Shown: positions 32,753 through 43,429 of the stretch, in pieces | Position numbering within the stretch: the stretch's first letter is position 1 | Layout: every line of letters begins with the position of its first letter | Assembly (NCBI GenBank): GCA_002077065.1 | Contig: NAJO01000001.1 | Coordinates: 1,550,001-1,614,000 of the forward strand | Direction of reading: 5' to 3' | Length of the DNA stretch: 64,000 nt | From: Cryoendolithus antarcticus | Taxonomy: Eukaryota; Ascomycota; Dothideomycetes; Cladosporiales; Cladosporiaceae | Made by a program: the position numbers and the translations under genes | The notes under the pieces: model-generated | What the model was told of the DNA's origin: nothing | Database searches by the model: none | The model's input: only the letters and a program-made list of their open reading frames with translations

Positions 32753-33881
32753 ATGGCTACTCCCGACGCGGAACAACAAGAAGCGCTTGACCTGCACAAT
32801 GAAGGTGGACTTATCTCCGCACCTATCTCTCATCCAGTGCTATGTTGCTAAAACTCCTTCTAGCCCGTGCCGAAGTCGGCAGCAACCCTCTTAGATGGCA
32901 CGTCAACTGCGCCAACGCTGCAGCAGTGTACGCTCAGGAACTCGCTAATAAAGACACGGGACTGGAGCACGCCACGCAACCTGACGACGACAGTGCGCAA
33001 GGCGAAAATCTTGCCTCCAGTGGATCGGAACCGGGAAATCAGCTGTTGTTGGCGACGCAGCTGTGGTATGACGAGAAGCCGAATTGGGATGGAGGTCCAT
33101 TGCTTGGGAACAAGTCGGGGGCCCAGGCAGATGGGCACTATACGCAGGTACGTATCAGCTTGTGCTCCGACGAAGGCACATGTGGAGAGAAGAGACATGA
33201 TTTTACAAGCTAAGTGGGAAACAGATGATCTGGTCTAGTACCGATTCGTTCGGTATTGCTTCGGCGACGGCCGCGAGCGGCAAGGTGTACACGGTAGGGA
33301 GGTACTACCCTGCTGGCAACATGATCGGTTCCAAGCCTGCCGAGAAGGTTGCGTCGCCCACAGCTCCAAGTCATCCGCAGGCTGGTGGAGGCGGAACGGG
33401 AGGCACGAACGGCAGACCTGGAGGGAATGGCGGTGGCCAGATGGGCGGTGGTCCTGGAGTACCGAATCGACCAGGGGGTTTCGGCGGCGGACCGACGGGT
33501 GGTATGCCGGGTATGCCGGGTATGGCTCCTGTTATGATGCCTGGTATGATGCCTGGTACGATGACCGGTATGATGCCCGGTATGATGCCTGTGCTGCCTT
33601 GGACGGCGCCTGCATTGCCGCCCGGTATGCCGCGTTCGATCTCACATCCTTACCTCGTGGGGCGGCGGGTAGCCATGTATGGCATGCCGCCTCTAGGCCA
33701 TCCCGATTTCCCTATGGTACTCGACATGGTCGTGCGCGGTATGGTGCCTGGAATAAGGCCTTTCAGACCGCCTCCTGGCATGCCTCCTTGGATGCCGCCT
33801 CCGGTGGCTATGCGCAGACCACCACCAGGTTGGCGACCGCATCACCGTCCATCAATATGGACCCCGTTCGGTTGGCGTTAA
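32753..33881 (+). CDS. CAP/PR-1-like protein, copy 2, with Gly/Met/Pro-rich tail
   Basis: Three exons: 32753-32804, 32864-33147 and 33225-33881, introns 59 and 77 nt; 330 aa. Exons 1 and 2 have the same lengths (52 and 284 nt) as copy 1, and the intron positions match, so this is a tandem duplicate. CAP marks are present: LDLHNEARAEVGSNPLRWH, GENLASSG, HYTQMIWSS and GRYYPAGNM. No signal peptide. The second half is low complexity: Gly-rich then Met-Pro-Gly repeats, ending IWTPFGWR. Unlike copy 1 there is no stop codon in the tail. Probably intracellular or unconventionally secreted; role unknown. One conserved Cys-rich region of secreted PR-1 proteins is missing, as in other intracellular CAPs. 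Confidence 0.85.
33508..33600 (+). repeat. In-gene Met-Pro-Gly tandem repeat
   Basis: Degenerate 9-12-nt units, such as GGTATGCCG and GGTATGATGCCT, repeat many times in the tail of the second CAP gene. They encode GMP and GMMP units and are prone to length change. Confidence 0.6.
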
Positions 33882-34454
33882 GCAATGAGCTGCACTGCGA
33901 TGGTGTCGATAAGCTCTTTGAAGGTGGTACGAAGCGGTCCTGGAGAATAAGAGGAAATTAAATAGATTGCGAACAGCTTTTAGCACACACACAGTCTCGC
34001 CATGCCACGCCCAGCATGAGTGCAGAGCTCACGCCCTTTGGCGAATTGCTCATCGGCTCTCGTTGCGTATGCTGCAATGGATTGACCGCAGGAGATATAT
34101 TTCCTTCGGTATCGACTTTCGAGAACACGGCTCTTCGTTTCACATCGGTCCGTGTTAAGTGCCCGAGTAGGATCGCAGCTACGCCAAGTGAAGCTGGATT
34201 ACCGGCGCTCAGGTCGTTCTCGTACGGTGTGACTCCTGACGTGCGGAACTTGAGCTGCACCTAGCTGAGTGCATCGGGGATGCCGACGCTCAGTGAGGAA
34301 ACCGTGCCAGCAGGAAATGGGGTTGTCAAAAAGACGGAGATCCCTGGGTTAGGGTGCTTGAGTGAGGTAGAGCCTGGAAGAGCTTGCCGTACTCCCAGTC
34401 ATGGACTGCCAGCCGTCCGGCCGGCATCTCTACGGCAGGACTGAAAATGTGCAG
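33882..34454. other. Intergenic after CAP gene copy 2
   Basis: 573 nt. No gene or repeat recognised. Confidence 0.4.
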
Positions 34455-34841
34455 TCAAAGTCCGTCTTGCATGATGGTCTCATGCACATCGTGCTGCTGC
34501 ACCGTCGAGGTCAGACTATACCAGTGAATTGATACAAACGCCGCGAGTAATGCCACAGCTACAGGCGCGAGTTGCAAGCTTGCGTTCCAGGTCTGTGGCT
34601 TGGCCCACGAGAACGTATTGCGGTCATCGCGTGGGCTAATGGCACCGTCTCGCTCGTCCAAGAGAACCGAGAAGCCAGTCGACCCCTCAGCTCTAGATTG
34701 TAGCTGTATCACATTTCCTTGCTCACTACGCGTCATGTTCGTGTTCTCTATAGCTGGTTTGGCTCGTCGGTAGATTACGAAAGTTGGGTTGATGTGTATA
34801 ACGTAGTATTCGAGGCGAGTTCGATGATGTGAGGCAGGCAA
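34455..34841 (-). CDS. Possible small single-pass membrane protein
   Basis: A 128-codon frame on the minus strand, with a better start perhaps at an internal Met (MTRSEQGN). One hydrophobic helix is visible near the end (LQLAPVAVALLAAFVSIHW). The N-terminal part is polar. It lies directly upstream of, and divergent from, the FGAM synthase gene, so it may also be chance sequence in that promoter. No family recognised. Confidence 0.3.
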   Translation of the reverse strand: MPASHHRTRLEYYVIHINPTFVIYRRAKPAIENTNMTRSEQGNVIQLQSRAEGSTGFSVLLDERDGAISPRDDRNTFSWAKPQTWNASLQLAPVAVALLAAFVSIHWYSLTSTVQQHDVHETIMQDGL

Positions 34842-34963
34842 GGCGGCCGCTCCCGCTTCCAGATTCGGACCTCACTGGAGATTTTTCTGAGGAGAACCAA
34901 CGCACGAGCACGACTCACTCATCTGACATTGACAACACTGGTGAGGGCCAGGATTGCATGGAC

Positions 34964-37900
34964 ATGATGACGGACGAAACGCTTTCGCATCGTGCTTTCG
35001 CGGGCTCCACAGCATTCTCGCAATTTCGCAAAGATCGACTTGCCATCGCTATTGGCGCCAGACGATTGCAAGCAACATGGGTACACTATGTTGCCTCATA
35101 CAAGCAGCTTTTGACGGAGCAGATCAGCGTCTTGGAGCAGCTGCTCGAGTATGGATCGTATCCTGATATAGGTGATGAATTGCATAACGTCTGCCTCCAA
35201 GCCATTAGCAATGGCGCAACGCCGCAGGACTCGCATACATTACTGATGTATATCACCCCACGACCTGGCACTATCTCACCATGGAGCTCAAAAGCGACAA
35301 GCATTGCGCAGGTCTGCGGGTTGGAGAGCACCGTTCAACGGATTGAACGGGGAATCGTGCTGGCTGCATCCTTTGACGGCGATGCTCCTCAAGACGGTGT
35401 CCCATATGCCGATGCTCTGTATGATCGTATGACCGAGACTCTGAGCCGAGAAGCACCGCATGTAGACGCTATGTTTGCACAGCACTCGCCGAGGCCATTG
35501 CAAAGAGTGCATCTGCAGCGTGACGACGGCAACCCCAAGGCTGCATTCGACGAGGCAAATCGCACACTCGGACTAGCTCTTGATGATTCTGAAATCGAAT
35601 ATCTGATCGAGGCATACACCAGTCAGCTACAGCGAGATCCTACAGACGTCGAGCTGTTCATGTTTGCGCAAGTCAATTCCGAACACTGTCGACACAAGCA
35701 ATTCAACGCAGACTGGACGATCGACGGCAATGCAAAGAGTCAGAGCCTGTTCAATATGATCCGGAACACGCACAAGAAACATCCTCAACAAGTCATCAGT
35801 GCATATAGCGACAATGCCGCAGTCATGAAAGGCGAGCCAGGCTCTCACTGGGCACCCGATAACGCGACTGGAGAGTGGAGGTCAACCAAAGAGACCGTCC
35901 ATTACCTTGGCAAAGTAGAGACGCACAATCACCCGACTGCCGTCTCGCCGTTCCCAGGAGCAGCGACTGGATCTGGAGGTGAGATCAGAGATGAAGGTGC
36001 GGTAGGGCGAGGTTCGAAGCCAAAGTCTGGACTCACTGGTTTCAACGTGTCAGATCTGCTCATTCCAGGTCATAAGCAGCCATGGGAGCTTGACGTCGGG
36101 AAGCCAGCACATCTGGCAAGTAGTCTTGACATTATGCTCGAAGCACCTATCGGTAGCGCGGCTTTCAACAACGAATTTGGACGACCGTGTACAAGTGGCT
36201 ACTTTCGAACGCTGCTCATGAATGTGCCCACTCCAGCTGGGGGTACTGAGCTTCGTGGTTACCACAAGCCGATCATGCTGGCTGGAGGTGTCGGGACCGT
36301 CAGACCACAGCATGCTCTCAAGGATAAGGCTATGGTCAGCCCCGGCGCTCATTTAGTAGTCATTGGTGGACCTGCGATGCTCATCGGCCTTGGCGGCGGC
36401 GCTGCATCGAGTATACAGTCTGGTGAAGGCAGCGTGGATCTCGACTTCGCGAGTGTGCAACGCGGCAACGCAGAAGTACAAAGGCGCGCACAAGAGGTCA
36501 TCAATACATGTACCTCACTTGGGCCTGACAGTCCCATACAGTTCATACACGACGTGGGCGCTGGCGGCTTGTCAAATGCATTGCCTGAGCTGGCTGAAGA
36601 CTCGGGATACGGCGCACGCTTCGAATTACGAGAGATCGACAACGCAGACAAGAGTCTGAGTCCGCTGCAGATTTGGTGTTGTGAGGCCCAGGAGCGATAT
36701 GTCATGGCTATCGCGCCAGACCGGCTGGATCTCTTCATCAAGATCGCCAAGCGCGAGCGATGTGGCTACTCGGTAGTCGGCAAAGCGATGCGTGAGAAGC
36801 GACTGGTTCTCATGGACAGATACTCGAAAGACGAGCCAAAGCCCATTGATCTGCCTATGCCTATCTTGTTCGGCAAGCCGCCGAAGATGCACAGGATCGT
36901 GGACTCGCGGAAGCTGAGGCTGCCTTCTTTCGACAGCTCCCTCACAGCCTACCTCCCGAACGTTGACAGTGCAGAAATGCTAAGGCATGCAGTCGATCGT
37001 GTCCTGGCCCTCCCATCAGTGGGCTCGAAGTCCTTCCTCATCACGATTGGCGATCGCACAGTCGGTGGGCTTACTGTTCGCGATCAGATGGTGGGCCCTT
37101 GGCAGACACCCGTGGCGGACGTCTCCGTGTCAGCAACATCATCGACACCCGGTATCACGACTGGCGAAGCCATGGCGATGGGCGAGAAGCCGACACTGGC
37201 ACTCATATCGCCGGCCGCGTCTGCTCGCATGGCAGTGGCAGAGGCTTTGCTGAATCTCGCTGCAGCCAGTTTGCCAAACAGACTGAGTCGAGTCAACCTA
37301 TCCGCAAACTGGATGGCGGCTAGCAGTCATCCTGGTGAAGGTGCGAATCTGTACGAAGCTGTGGAAGCGATCGGCATGCAGCTCTGCCCAGAGCTCGGCA
37401 TCAACATTCCCGTCGGTAAAGACTCGATGTCGATGAAGACGAAGTGGGACGGCAAGGAAGTCACCGCGCCGCTATCACTTGTCATCTCGGCATTCGCACC
37501 TGTGAATGATCTCAGCAGTACATGGACGCCTACAATAGGGAGGACGGAAGACGTTGGCGAGACTGTGCTGATGTTCATTGATCTCGCCGCAGGCAAGAAG
37601 GCCATGGGAGGATCTGCGATCGCTCAAGTATTTGGCCAAGTAGGTAACGAGGCGCCGGACGTCCGGGACACAGACTTCATCAAAGACTTCTACCACGCTG
37701 TCGAGCAGCTGCATGAGTCAGATATCGTACTAGCGTACCACGATCGATCCGACGGCGGTCTGTTTACCACGATCGTCGAAATGATGTTCGCAGGTCGATG
37801 CGGTGTCAGCCTGGCGCTGGACAACATCACAAAGTCTGGACGACCGCAAGATGTCATTGAAACATTATTCAACGAAGAGCTCGGTGCCGTCTTCCAAATC

Positions 37901-39034
37901 CGGAAGAAGCATGAGAATGAATTCCGAGGCTGCTTTGCACCACTGACTCCAATTGCCATTGGCACGATCTCACCGCAGCCGAAGCAGGATCTTGCGGTGT
38001 ACTACGGTGCTACTTGCGTGTATCGTGCTCCGAGAAGTGAGCTGCAGCAGAAGTGGTCTCACACTTCATGGGCAATGCAGCGTCTGCGCGACAACCCAGC
38101 ATGTGCCGATGCGGAGAAGGAGAACATCGACAACAGTCACGATCCTGGATTGCAGTACAAGCTTACCTTCAACCCGAAGGACAACATACTGCCATCCACC
38201 TCATGGCTGACTTCGCAGATTAAGGCCAAGCCGCGCGTCGCAATACTACGAGAGCAAGGCGTCAACGGACAAGCAGAGATGGCATTCGCTTTCTCGGTAG
38301 CCGGCTTCACACCGGTGGACGTACACATGACAGATATACTTTCCGGCCGCGTGAGCCTTGCTGCTTTCACTGGTCTCGCGGCGTGTGGTGGCTTCAGCTA
38401 CGGCGATGTCCTCGGAGCCGGTCAGGGCTGGGCGAAGAGTGTGCTGCTACACGACAACACTCGGCAGGAATTCAAGGCGTTCTTCGAGCGGAAGGACACA
38501 TTCGCACTCGGGGTGTGCAATGGGTGTCAATTCTTGTCACGGCTGACAGAGCTCATTCCTGGAGCTGAGAGCTGGCCTACGTTCGAGCGCAACCTGAGTG
38601 AGCAGTACGAAGCCCGAGTCTGCATGGTCGAGGTCTCCGACCCGCCTGGCAAAACGCCGAGCGTGTTCTTGCACAGCATGCATGGCTCCTATCTGCCGAT
38701 CGTGACCGCGCACGGTGAAGGACGTGCCAACTTCCCATCGACTGGCACCGCCACTTCACCGCAGTCCATCATCGATCAAGGACTCGTCAGCATGCGTTAC
38801 GTGGACAACAGTCTTAACCACACCGAGCGCTATCCGTACAACCCCAATGGCAGCCCGATGGGTATCACAGCTGTGCGCACGCCTGACGGGCGGGTCATGG
38901 CCATGATGCCACATCCCGAGCGGACGATATTGAAAGAGGTCAGCAGCTATATACCCAAAGAGCAGGCGAAGGAGTGGGGCGAATTCGGACCGTGGGTGAG
39001 GATGTTCAGAAGTGCAAGGAGATGGGTGGGCTAG
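34964..39034 (+). CDS. ADE6: Phosphoribosylformylglycinamidine synthase (FGAM synthase)
   Basis: Intronless, 1356 aa from the ATG at 34964, matching the family length; the frame is open upstream to 34829, but the polar leader has no counterpart in homologues, and MMTDETLSHR followed by TAFSQFRKDRL resembles the yeast Ade6 start. Domain order: N-terminal FGAR-AT fold, linker (VNSEHCRHKQFNADW), two PurM-like domains (GLGGGAASS and DRSDGGLFTT), and a C-terminal glutamine amidotransferase with nucleophile Cys in GVCNGCQFLSRL and PHPERT at the end. Known reaction: FGAR + glutamine + ATP to FGAM, step 4 of purine synthesis, in the cytosol. Complete. Confidence 0.96.
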   Translation: MMTDETLSHRAFAGSTAFSQFRKDRLAIAIGARRLQATWVHYVASYKQLLTEQISVLEQLLEYGSYPDIGDELHNVCLQAISNGATPQDSHTLLMYITPRPGTISPWSSKATSIAQVCGLESTVQRIERGIVLAASFDGDAPQDGVPYADALYDRMTETLSREAPHVDAMFAQHSPRPLQRVHLQRDDGNPKAAFDEANRTLGLALDDSEIEYLIEAYTSQLQRDPTDVELFMFAQVNSEHCRHKQFNADWTIDGNAKSQSLFNMIRNTHKKHPQQVISAYSDNAAVMKGEPGSHWAPDNATGEWRSTKETVHYLGKVETHNHPTAVSPFPGAATGSGGEIRDEGAVGRGSKPKSGLTGFNVSDLLIPGHKQPWELDVGKPAHLASSLDIMLEAPIGSAAFNNEFGRPCTSGYFRTLLMNVPTPAGGTELRGYHKPIMLAGGVGTVRPQHALKDKAMVSPGAHLVVIGGPAMLIGLGGGAASSIQSGEGSVDLDFASVQRGNAEVQRRAQEVINTCTSLGPDSPIQFIHDVGAGGLSNALPELAEDSGYGARFELREIDNADKSLSPLQIWCCEAQERYVMAIAPDRLDLFIKIAKRERCGYSVVGKAMREKRLVLMDRYSKDEPKPIDLPMPILFGKPPKMHRIVDSRKLRLPSFDSSLTAYLPNVDSAEMLRHAVDRVLALPSVGSKSFLITIGDRTVGGLTVRDQMVGPWQTPVADVSVSATSSTPGITTGEAMAMGEKPTLALISPAASARMAVAEALLNLAAASLPNRLSRVNLSANWMAASSHPGEGANLYEAVEAIGMQLCPELGINIPVGKDSMSMKTKWDGKEVTAPLSLVISAFAPVNDLSSTWTPTIGRTEDVGETVLMFIDLAAGKKAMGGSAIAQVFGQVGNEAPDVRDTDFIKDFYHAVEQLHESDIVLAYHDRSDGGLFTTIVEMMFAGRCGVSLALDNITKSGRPQDVIETLFNEELGAVFQIRKKHENEFRGCFAPLTPIAIGTISPQPKQDLAVYYGATCVYRAPRSELQQKWSHTSWAMQRLRDNPACADAEKENIDNSHDPGLQYKLTFNPKDNILPSTSWLTSQIKAKPRVAILREQGVNGQAEMAFAFSVAGFTPVDVHMTDILSGRVSLAAFTGLAACGGFSYGDVLGAGQGWAKSVLLHDNTRQEFKAFFERKDTFALGVCNGCQFLSRLTELIPGAESWPTFERNLSEQYEARVCMVEVSDPPGKTPSVFLHSMHGSYLPIVTAHGEGRANFPSTGTATSPQSIIDQGLVSMRYVDNSLNHTERYPYNPNGSPMGITAVRTPDGRVMAMMPHPERTILKEVSSYIPKEQAKEWGEFGPWVRMFRSARRWVG

Positions 39035-39164
39035 GATATCTTGCTCGAGGAGCTGGCGAGAACCCATACTATGTCAGGCAGCTCGTGAAGCCACAACTTC
39101 CGACACTCCATCTCCAAAACCTCAACCGACTTGCCCTCACTTCAGTTGCTCATTACATCGCCAC

Positions 39165-39557
39165 TCAATACATGACACATCCCACAACAGCCATCCTGCC
39201 CAGCTTCTTCCTCACGACCTTCAAACTCTTCTCCCGCGCGTTGATCTCCTCACTTCCCGCCTTACTTCGTCGTTCCCTCTGACATTCCCGTATTCGCCGG
39301 TGCAGCTCCCTCAGCTTACTTCCCTCCATCCCTTCGACGTCGATTGGAACGAGTGGATGACAGACGTAGACTGAGTCGAAAGGCTGAGTTGTGAAACTGC
39401 AATTGAGTTGATCGTGGAAGATATGACCGCGCCCGATGTCGTGTGCCTCGCCGTAGATGGTGAGCTCGTGAGTCGTGAAGCTATGAGCTGGGACTGTGAT
39501 GTGACGACGAAATGCCATAGTGGAGTACTGTGTGAGGAAAGAAGAGCGATCATACAC
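39165..39557 (-). CDS. Possible small hypothetical protein
   Basis: A 130-codon frame on the minus strand; an internal ATG at 39518 gives a 117-aa protein beginning MAFRRHITVPAHSFTTHE. The rest is mixed and ends in a basic helical segment (KLRELHRRIRECQRERRSK) plus a short hydrophobic tail. Composition is protein-like but no domain is recognised. It converges on the FGAM synthase gene. Confidence 0.35.
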   Translation of the reverse strand: MYDRSSFLTQYSTMAFRRHITVPAHSFTTHELTIYGEAHDIGRGHIFHDQLNCSFTTQPFDSVYVCHPLVPIDVEGMEGSKLRELHRRIRECQRERRSKAGSEEINAREKSLKVVRKKLGRMAVVGCVMY

Positions 39558-41272
39558 TCACAACATGACCTTAGGTGCGATGAATAGCGGAGACGAGGCG
39601 CTCATCTACGTGTCAACCTTGTGCTGTCGTGAATGATGACTCGGGATCACAATGACGCCTGTAGTGCATCGACGCACAAAATCATGCGTCTTTGGTTTGT
39701 GCCTGCGTAGGACCTGCATTATGGCGATTATAGATGCACTGGAGAGCGTTCCCAGAGGCAGATTTCTGACGTGACTGTCTACACTGCATCGTGAAAGAAG
39801 CGAAAATTAAGGGAGAATAGTCGTATGCCGTCCTTACTAGATTGTCGAACAAACCTCGTCGGGTTCTGTGTAACATGTTCCGAGGTCTCATCATAGTTGA
39901 TGCGTTAGTCAAGATTTGAGCACGTATGAGCGCCCTCCAACGCTGCGTACGCCGTCTCGACTCACCCAACGAGAATTAGTGAGAGTCGTAATCAGCGCAA
40001 ATGAGGTTTCCCACATCGTATGCAGCGTAGCGAGGTAGAGCCGCGTGAACTCACATCATCAGCAGACCAGCAGTAAAGTGCAGCTGACCACTGCAGTGAC
40101 AGATCCTGCTGGATGCCTGCGAAGAATTGCTCATATGGTCGCCTGATCGTTGGCTGATGGCTGAGTGGTAGTAGCGCATCCTTCGACGTGGCATCTTGCC
40201 TTGCGGCCCGCTCTTGTTGGCGAACCTCAACGAACGGTCGCAGGTCGTTGTCAACCGTGACTCCACGTTACACCCCATAGAAGCATGTCAGAGATAGACA
40301 GCCCGAGCATCTTGGATGATGAGGTTCATGGAACATTGGAACCAGGTTGATGGGCTCCGTCGCCGTTGCCAAGATCTCAAGCGAACGCCTAAACTCTATT
40401 CCATTCCGCGCTATTGGTCTAGACCCCATTTCTCGAAGCCTGTCTCCCGATTGACACTCAGCCTTACTGCGCAATCGCGTCTCGCAGAGTGTCTCGCGGA
40501 GTGCTGACAACGCGCTTCCTTCGACTCACCTTGAAGCAGACTCCATGTCAACGACTCTGCGTGATGCTTCAGCAGGGATCGCTGGCCTGCTTGGTGAACC
40601 GGGCTGCTCAAGACACATGCACGTCGATCAAGATCTAACGCCACGAATCTTGGGGCGTGTGAGGCGAACGGTAGGGCTTATTCTGGCCAGGCACAAGCGC
40701 ATGTGCGACCAAGAAGCTTCCACCGCCTTTGTGCTGTAAGCTTCGGCAATAACTCCCGACAGTCGACCACATGCAGATCGCGTGGCTTCTAGCCGTGCTT
40801 AGACGTGGCACGATACGATGGTAGTTCTTGTGTAGGATCTCGGAATTCACGAGCGCTAGTAGATGATTCGTCGAGTCCCTGCGGCATGGAGCTATCGAAT
40901 TCACTCAGCTATGTTGGCTTGGCCCCCGGACGTAAATGCAACAGCTAAGGCTGCGGCTCTCTCGCTTGCTCACATACATTACTGGCTGCTTAGAGTCGTG
41001 CGGCTATCCGACCTATGCGCTGATCTGTCAGCCCACGCGAGCTAGTGTGTCCACATCGAGTGAGTCCGGATGCGCCGCACGAGGCTGGGCTTCAAGATAT
41101 GCCGAGCAGGAATAGCAGTGCCACGAAGCATCGAGACTGGCTTAGCCGTTGCAATGACCAACTCTGGGCAAGTTGCACGCCGCACGTAAGCACCGTAAGT
41201 ATGTCTCATCATATAAGCCTTCCAGTATCTCTAGCGTCTGGCATTCTTAGCTTTCCACTATCAAGGTATATC
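39558..41272. other. Intergenic before multicopper oxidase gene
   Basis: About 1.7 kb. Several open frames of 60-90 codons exist on both strands; none has a domain or splice support. An ATG at 41045 is in frame with the oxidase but encodes non-conserved sequence before the signal peptide, so it was not used. Confidence 0.45.
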
Positions 41273-43196
41273 ATGTTTCATGTCTTGAGCAGGGCTGCGA
41301 TCTTTGGGTTGGCCGTCCTTGACTTTACAGCCGCCGCAAACTATAATTTCGACATCGGCTGGGTCAGTACGAATCCTGATGGAAGGCAACCGCGGCCTGT
41401 GATCGCTGTCAACGGCCGCTGGCCGAGTCCCGAGATACGCGTGACGAAGGGCGAGACGATCTCCGTCAACGTCAAGAACAGTCTTGGAAACGAGTCTACA
41501 AGCTTGCACTGGCATGGTTTCTTCCAACGCGACAACAATCAGTACGATGGGCCTGTTGGCGTTACCCAATGTCCCATACCACCTGGTAGCTCCTATCGTT
41601 ATGAAATCGAAGCGAAACGTCCCGGGACCTATTGGCGAGTCTCACCGAAGCATTGTCACAAGGTTAGGATTCTGATGGACTATTAGGTACCACTCGCACT
41701 CGGCAGGGCAGTCTGGAGATGGCCTACGAGGTCCGCTCATCGTCGAGGACCCAGATTCGCCTTACGAAAACCTCGTTGACGATGAGCTGCCGGTCATGAC
41801 TCTGTCAGACTGGTATCATGACCAGATCCCGCCCTTGATCGACTTCTACCAATCGACGACCGCAAACCCAGATGGTGGCGAGCCAGTACCGTACTCGCTT
41901 CTGATGAACGATGCGGTCACTGCCCAATTCAAGGTGAAAACCAAGCGCACCTACCTATTACGTATCATCAACGTATCTGCCTTCGCCCAGGTCTTTCTTG
42001 CCATTGATCAACACAACATGACAGTAAGCTGCAGAGGTCTAGGCTTGGGTTGGGCATGCGTTCGAGACTGACTTCCCTAGATCATCGAAGCCGATGGCGG
42101 CTATACCAAGCCTAAAACTGTGCAGCATCTGTACATCTCGACCGCTCAGCGTTACTCGGTCCTCATTCACACTCACGACAAAGCTACGCAGAACTTTGCC
42201 ATACTTGGCATGATGGACACAGGCGCCTTCGACAACGTACCCAGCTACCTTGACACCAATGTTACCGGGCATTTGGTCTACGACTCAAAGCTGCCCTTGC
42301 CGTCCTCGCCATCGATACCAGTCTGGCAACTTGTCGATGATCTTTCTTTAGAGCCTGTGCCGGCTCGGAAAGCGCTTGGTCCTGTCGATCATAAGGTCAG
42401 TCTAGATCTCGAGTTCTTTACTGACTTCAACGAGAATCGCGCGGGTTTCAACGGTATCACATATGTCCCACAGCTCGTGCCGACCCTGTACACTGTGTTA
42501 TCAGCGCCAAGTCAGCTTGTCCAGGATCCCAGAATTTATGGCAACCACTCCAACTCCTTTGTTCTCAAGAAGGATGAAATAGTCGAAGTCACGATCGTAG
42601 GCGCGCCGCAGACATGTCAATGTCGACATTAGCTAACGTTCCTTCGCAGACCAACTCCGATGAAGGCTTCCACCCTTTGCACATACACGGTCACGCGCCT
42701 CAGATCATCTCACGCACGAACGTGCCAGTCCCTGCCGGTGCCGTTGTTGACTCCAGCGGTATCACGCACTCAGACAGCAACCCTATGAGGCGTGATGTGT
42801 GGATGCTGGCACCGAATGGAGCCACGACCATCCGCTTCAAGGCAGACAATCCTGGTATCTGGCTGCTCCATTGTCACAGTAAGTCGATCATCGCCGTATA
42901 CCGTTGAACGTATACTAACTGTTCGCTAGTGTCCTGGCATCGCAAGTTGAACCTATACCCGACCTAATGAGCCTTACTGACTTTCACTAGTGGACGCTGG
43001 CCTGTCAATGACGTTCATCGAGGCGCCGAGGGCACTGCAAGACCAGCAGTCTGGCATTGATCCGGCCATGAAGAAGCTATGTGCGGCGCAGGGTATCTCG
43101 ACGGTGGGCAATGCTGGTGGAAATAGTAAGGACTGGCTTGATCTTTCGAATGCGCCGACGAAGGCCACGGGCAGACACGGGGCACTGTACCCTTGA
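41273..43196 (+). CDS. Fet3-like multicopper oxidase (probable soluble ferroxidase)
   Basis: Six exons: 41273-41634, 41687-42023, 42081-42596, 42650-42878, 42930-42941 and 42991-43196; 553 aa. Splicing restores every copper motif: LHWHGFF, WYHSHSAG, HPLHIHGHA and HCHMSWHLDAG. Introns 1 and 5 need GC donors (GCGAGT, GCAAGT), and exon 5 is only 12 nt. A signal peptide is present (IFGLAVLDFTAAA). The pairs that make yeast Fet3 an iron oxidase are kept: Glu of GGEPVP (Fet3 E185) and Asp of NSDEGFHP (Fet3 D409). Ending LDLSNAPTKATG resembles Fet3 just before its anchor, but a stop at 43196 precedes any membrane helix. Probably secreted or apoplastic; no Ftr1 permease is nearby. Confidence 0.88.
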
Positions 43197-43429
43197 TGAG
43201 CATATGACAGTGTACTCTTTTTACACAGGTCGACTTGCCCTTTTTGTCTCGATCTGATGATGCTCTGCTTGGCATGTAGCATCCGTTCGAAACAATAGTC
43301 AATGAGATCTGTAGACTCTCGCATGTTCTGACGCCTCTGTGGTCTTGGTGCTCACGTGGCAGCGCGTTGCACGCTAGCGATTAAGCTTTCCTGAACCCCA
43401 CGTCGCGTGCCGAAGCACTTCTGCCCGAT

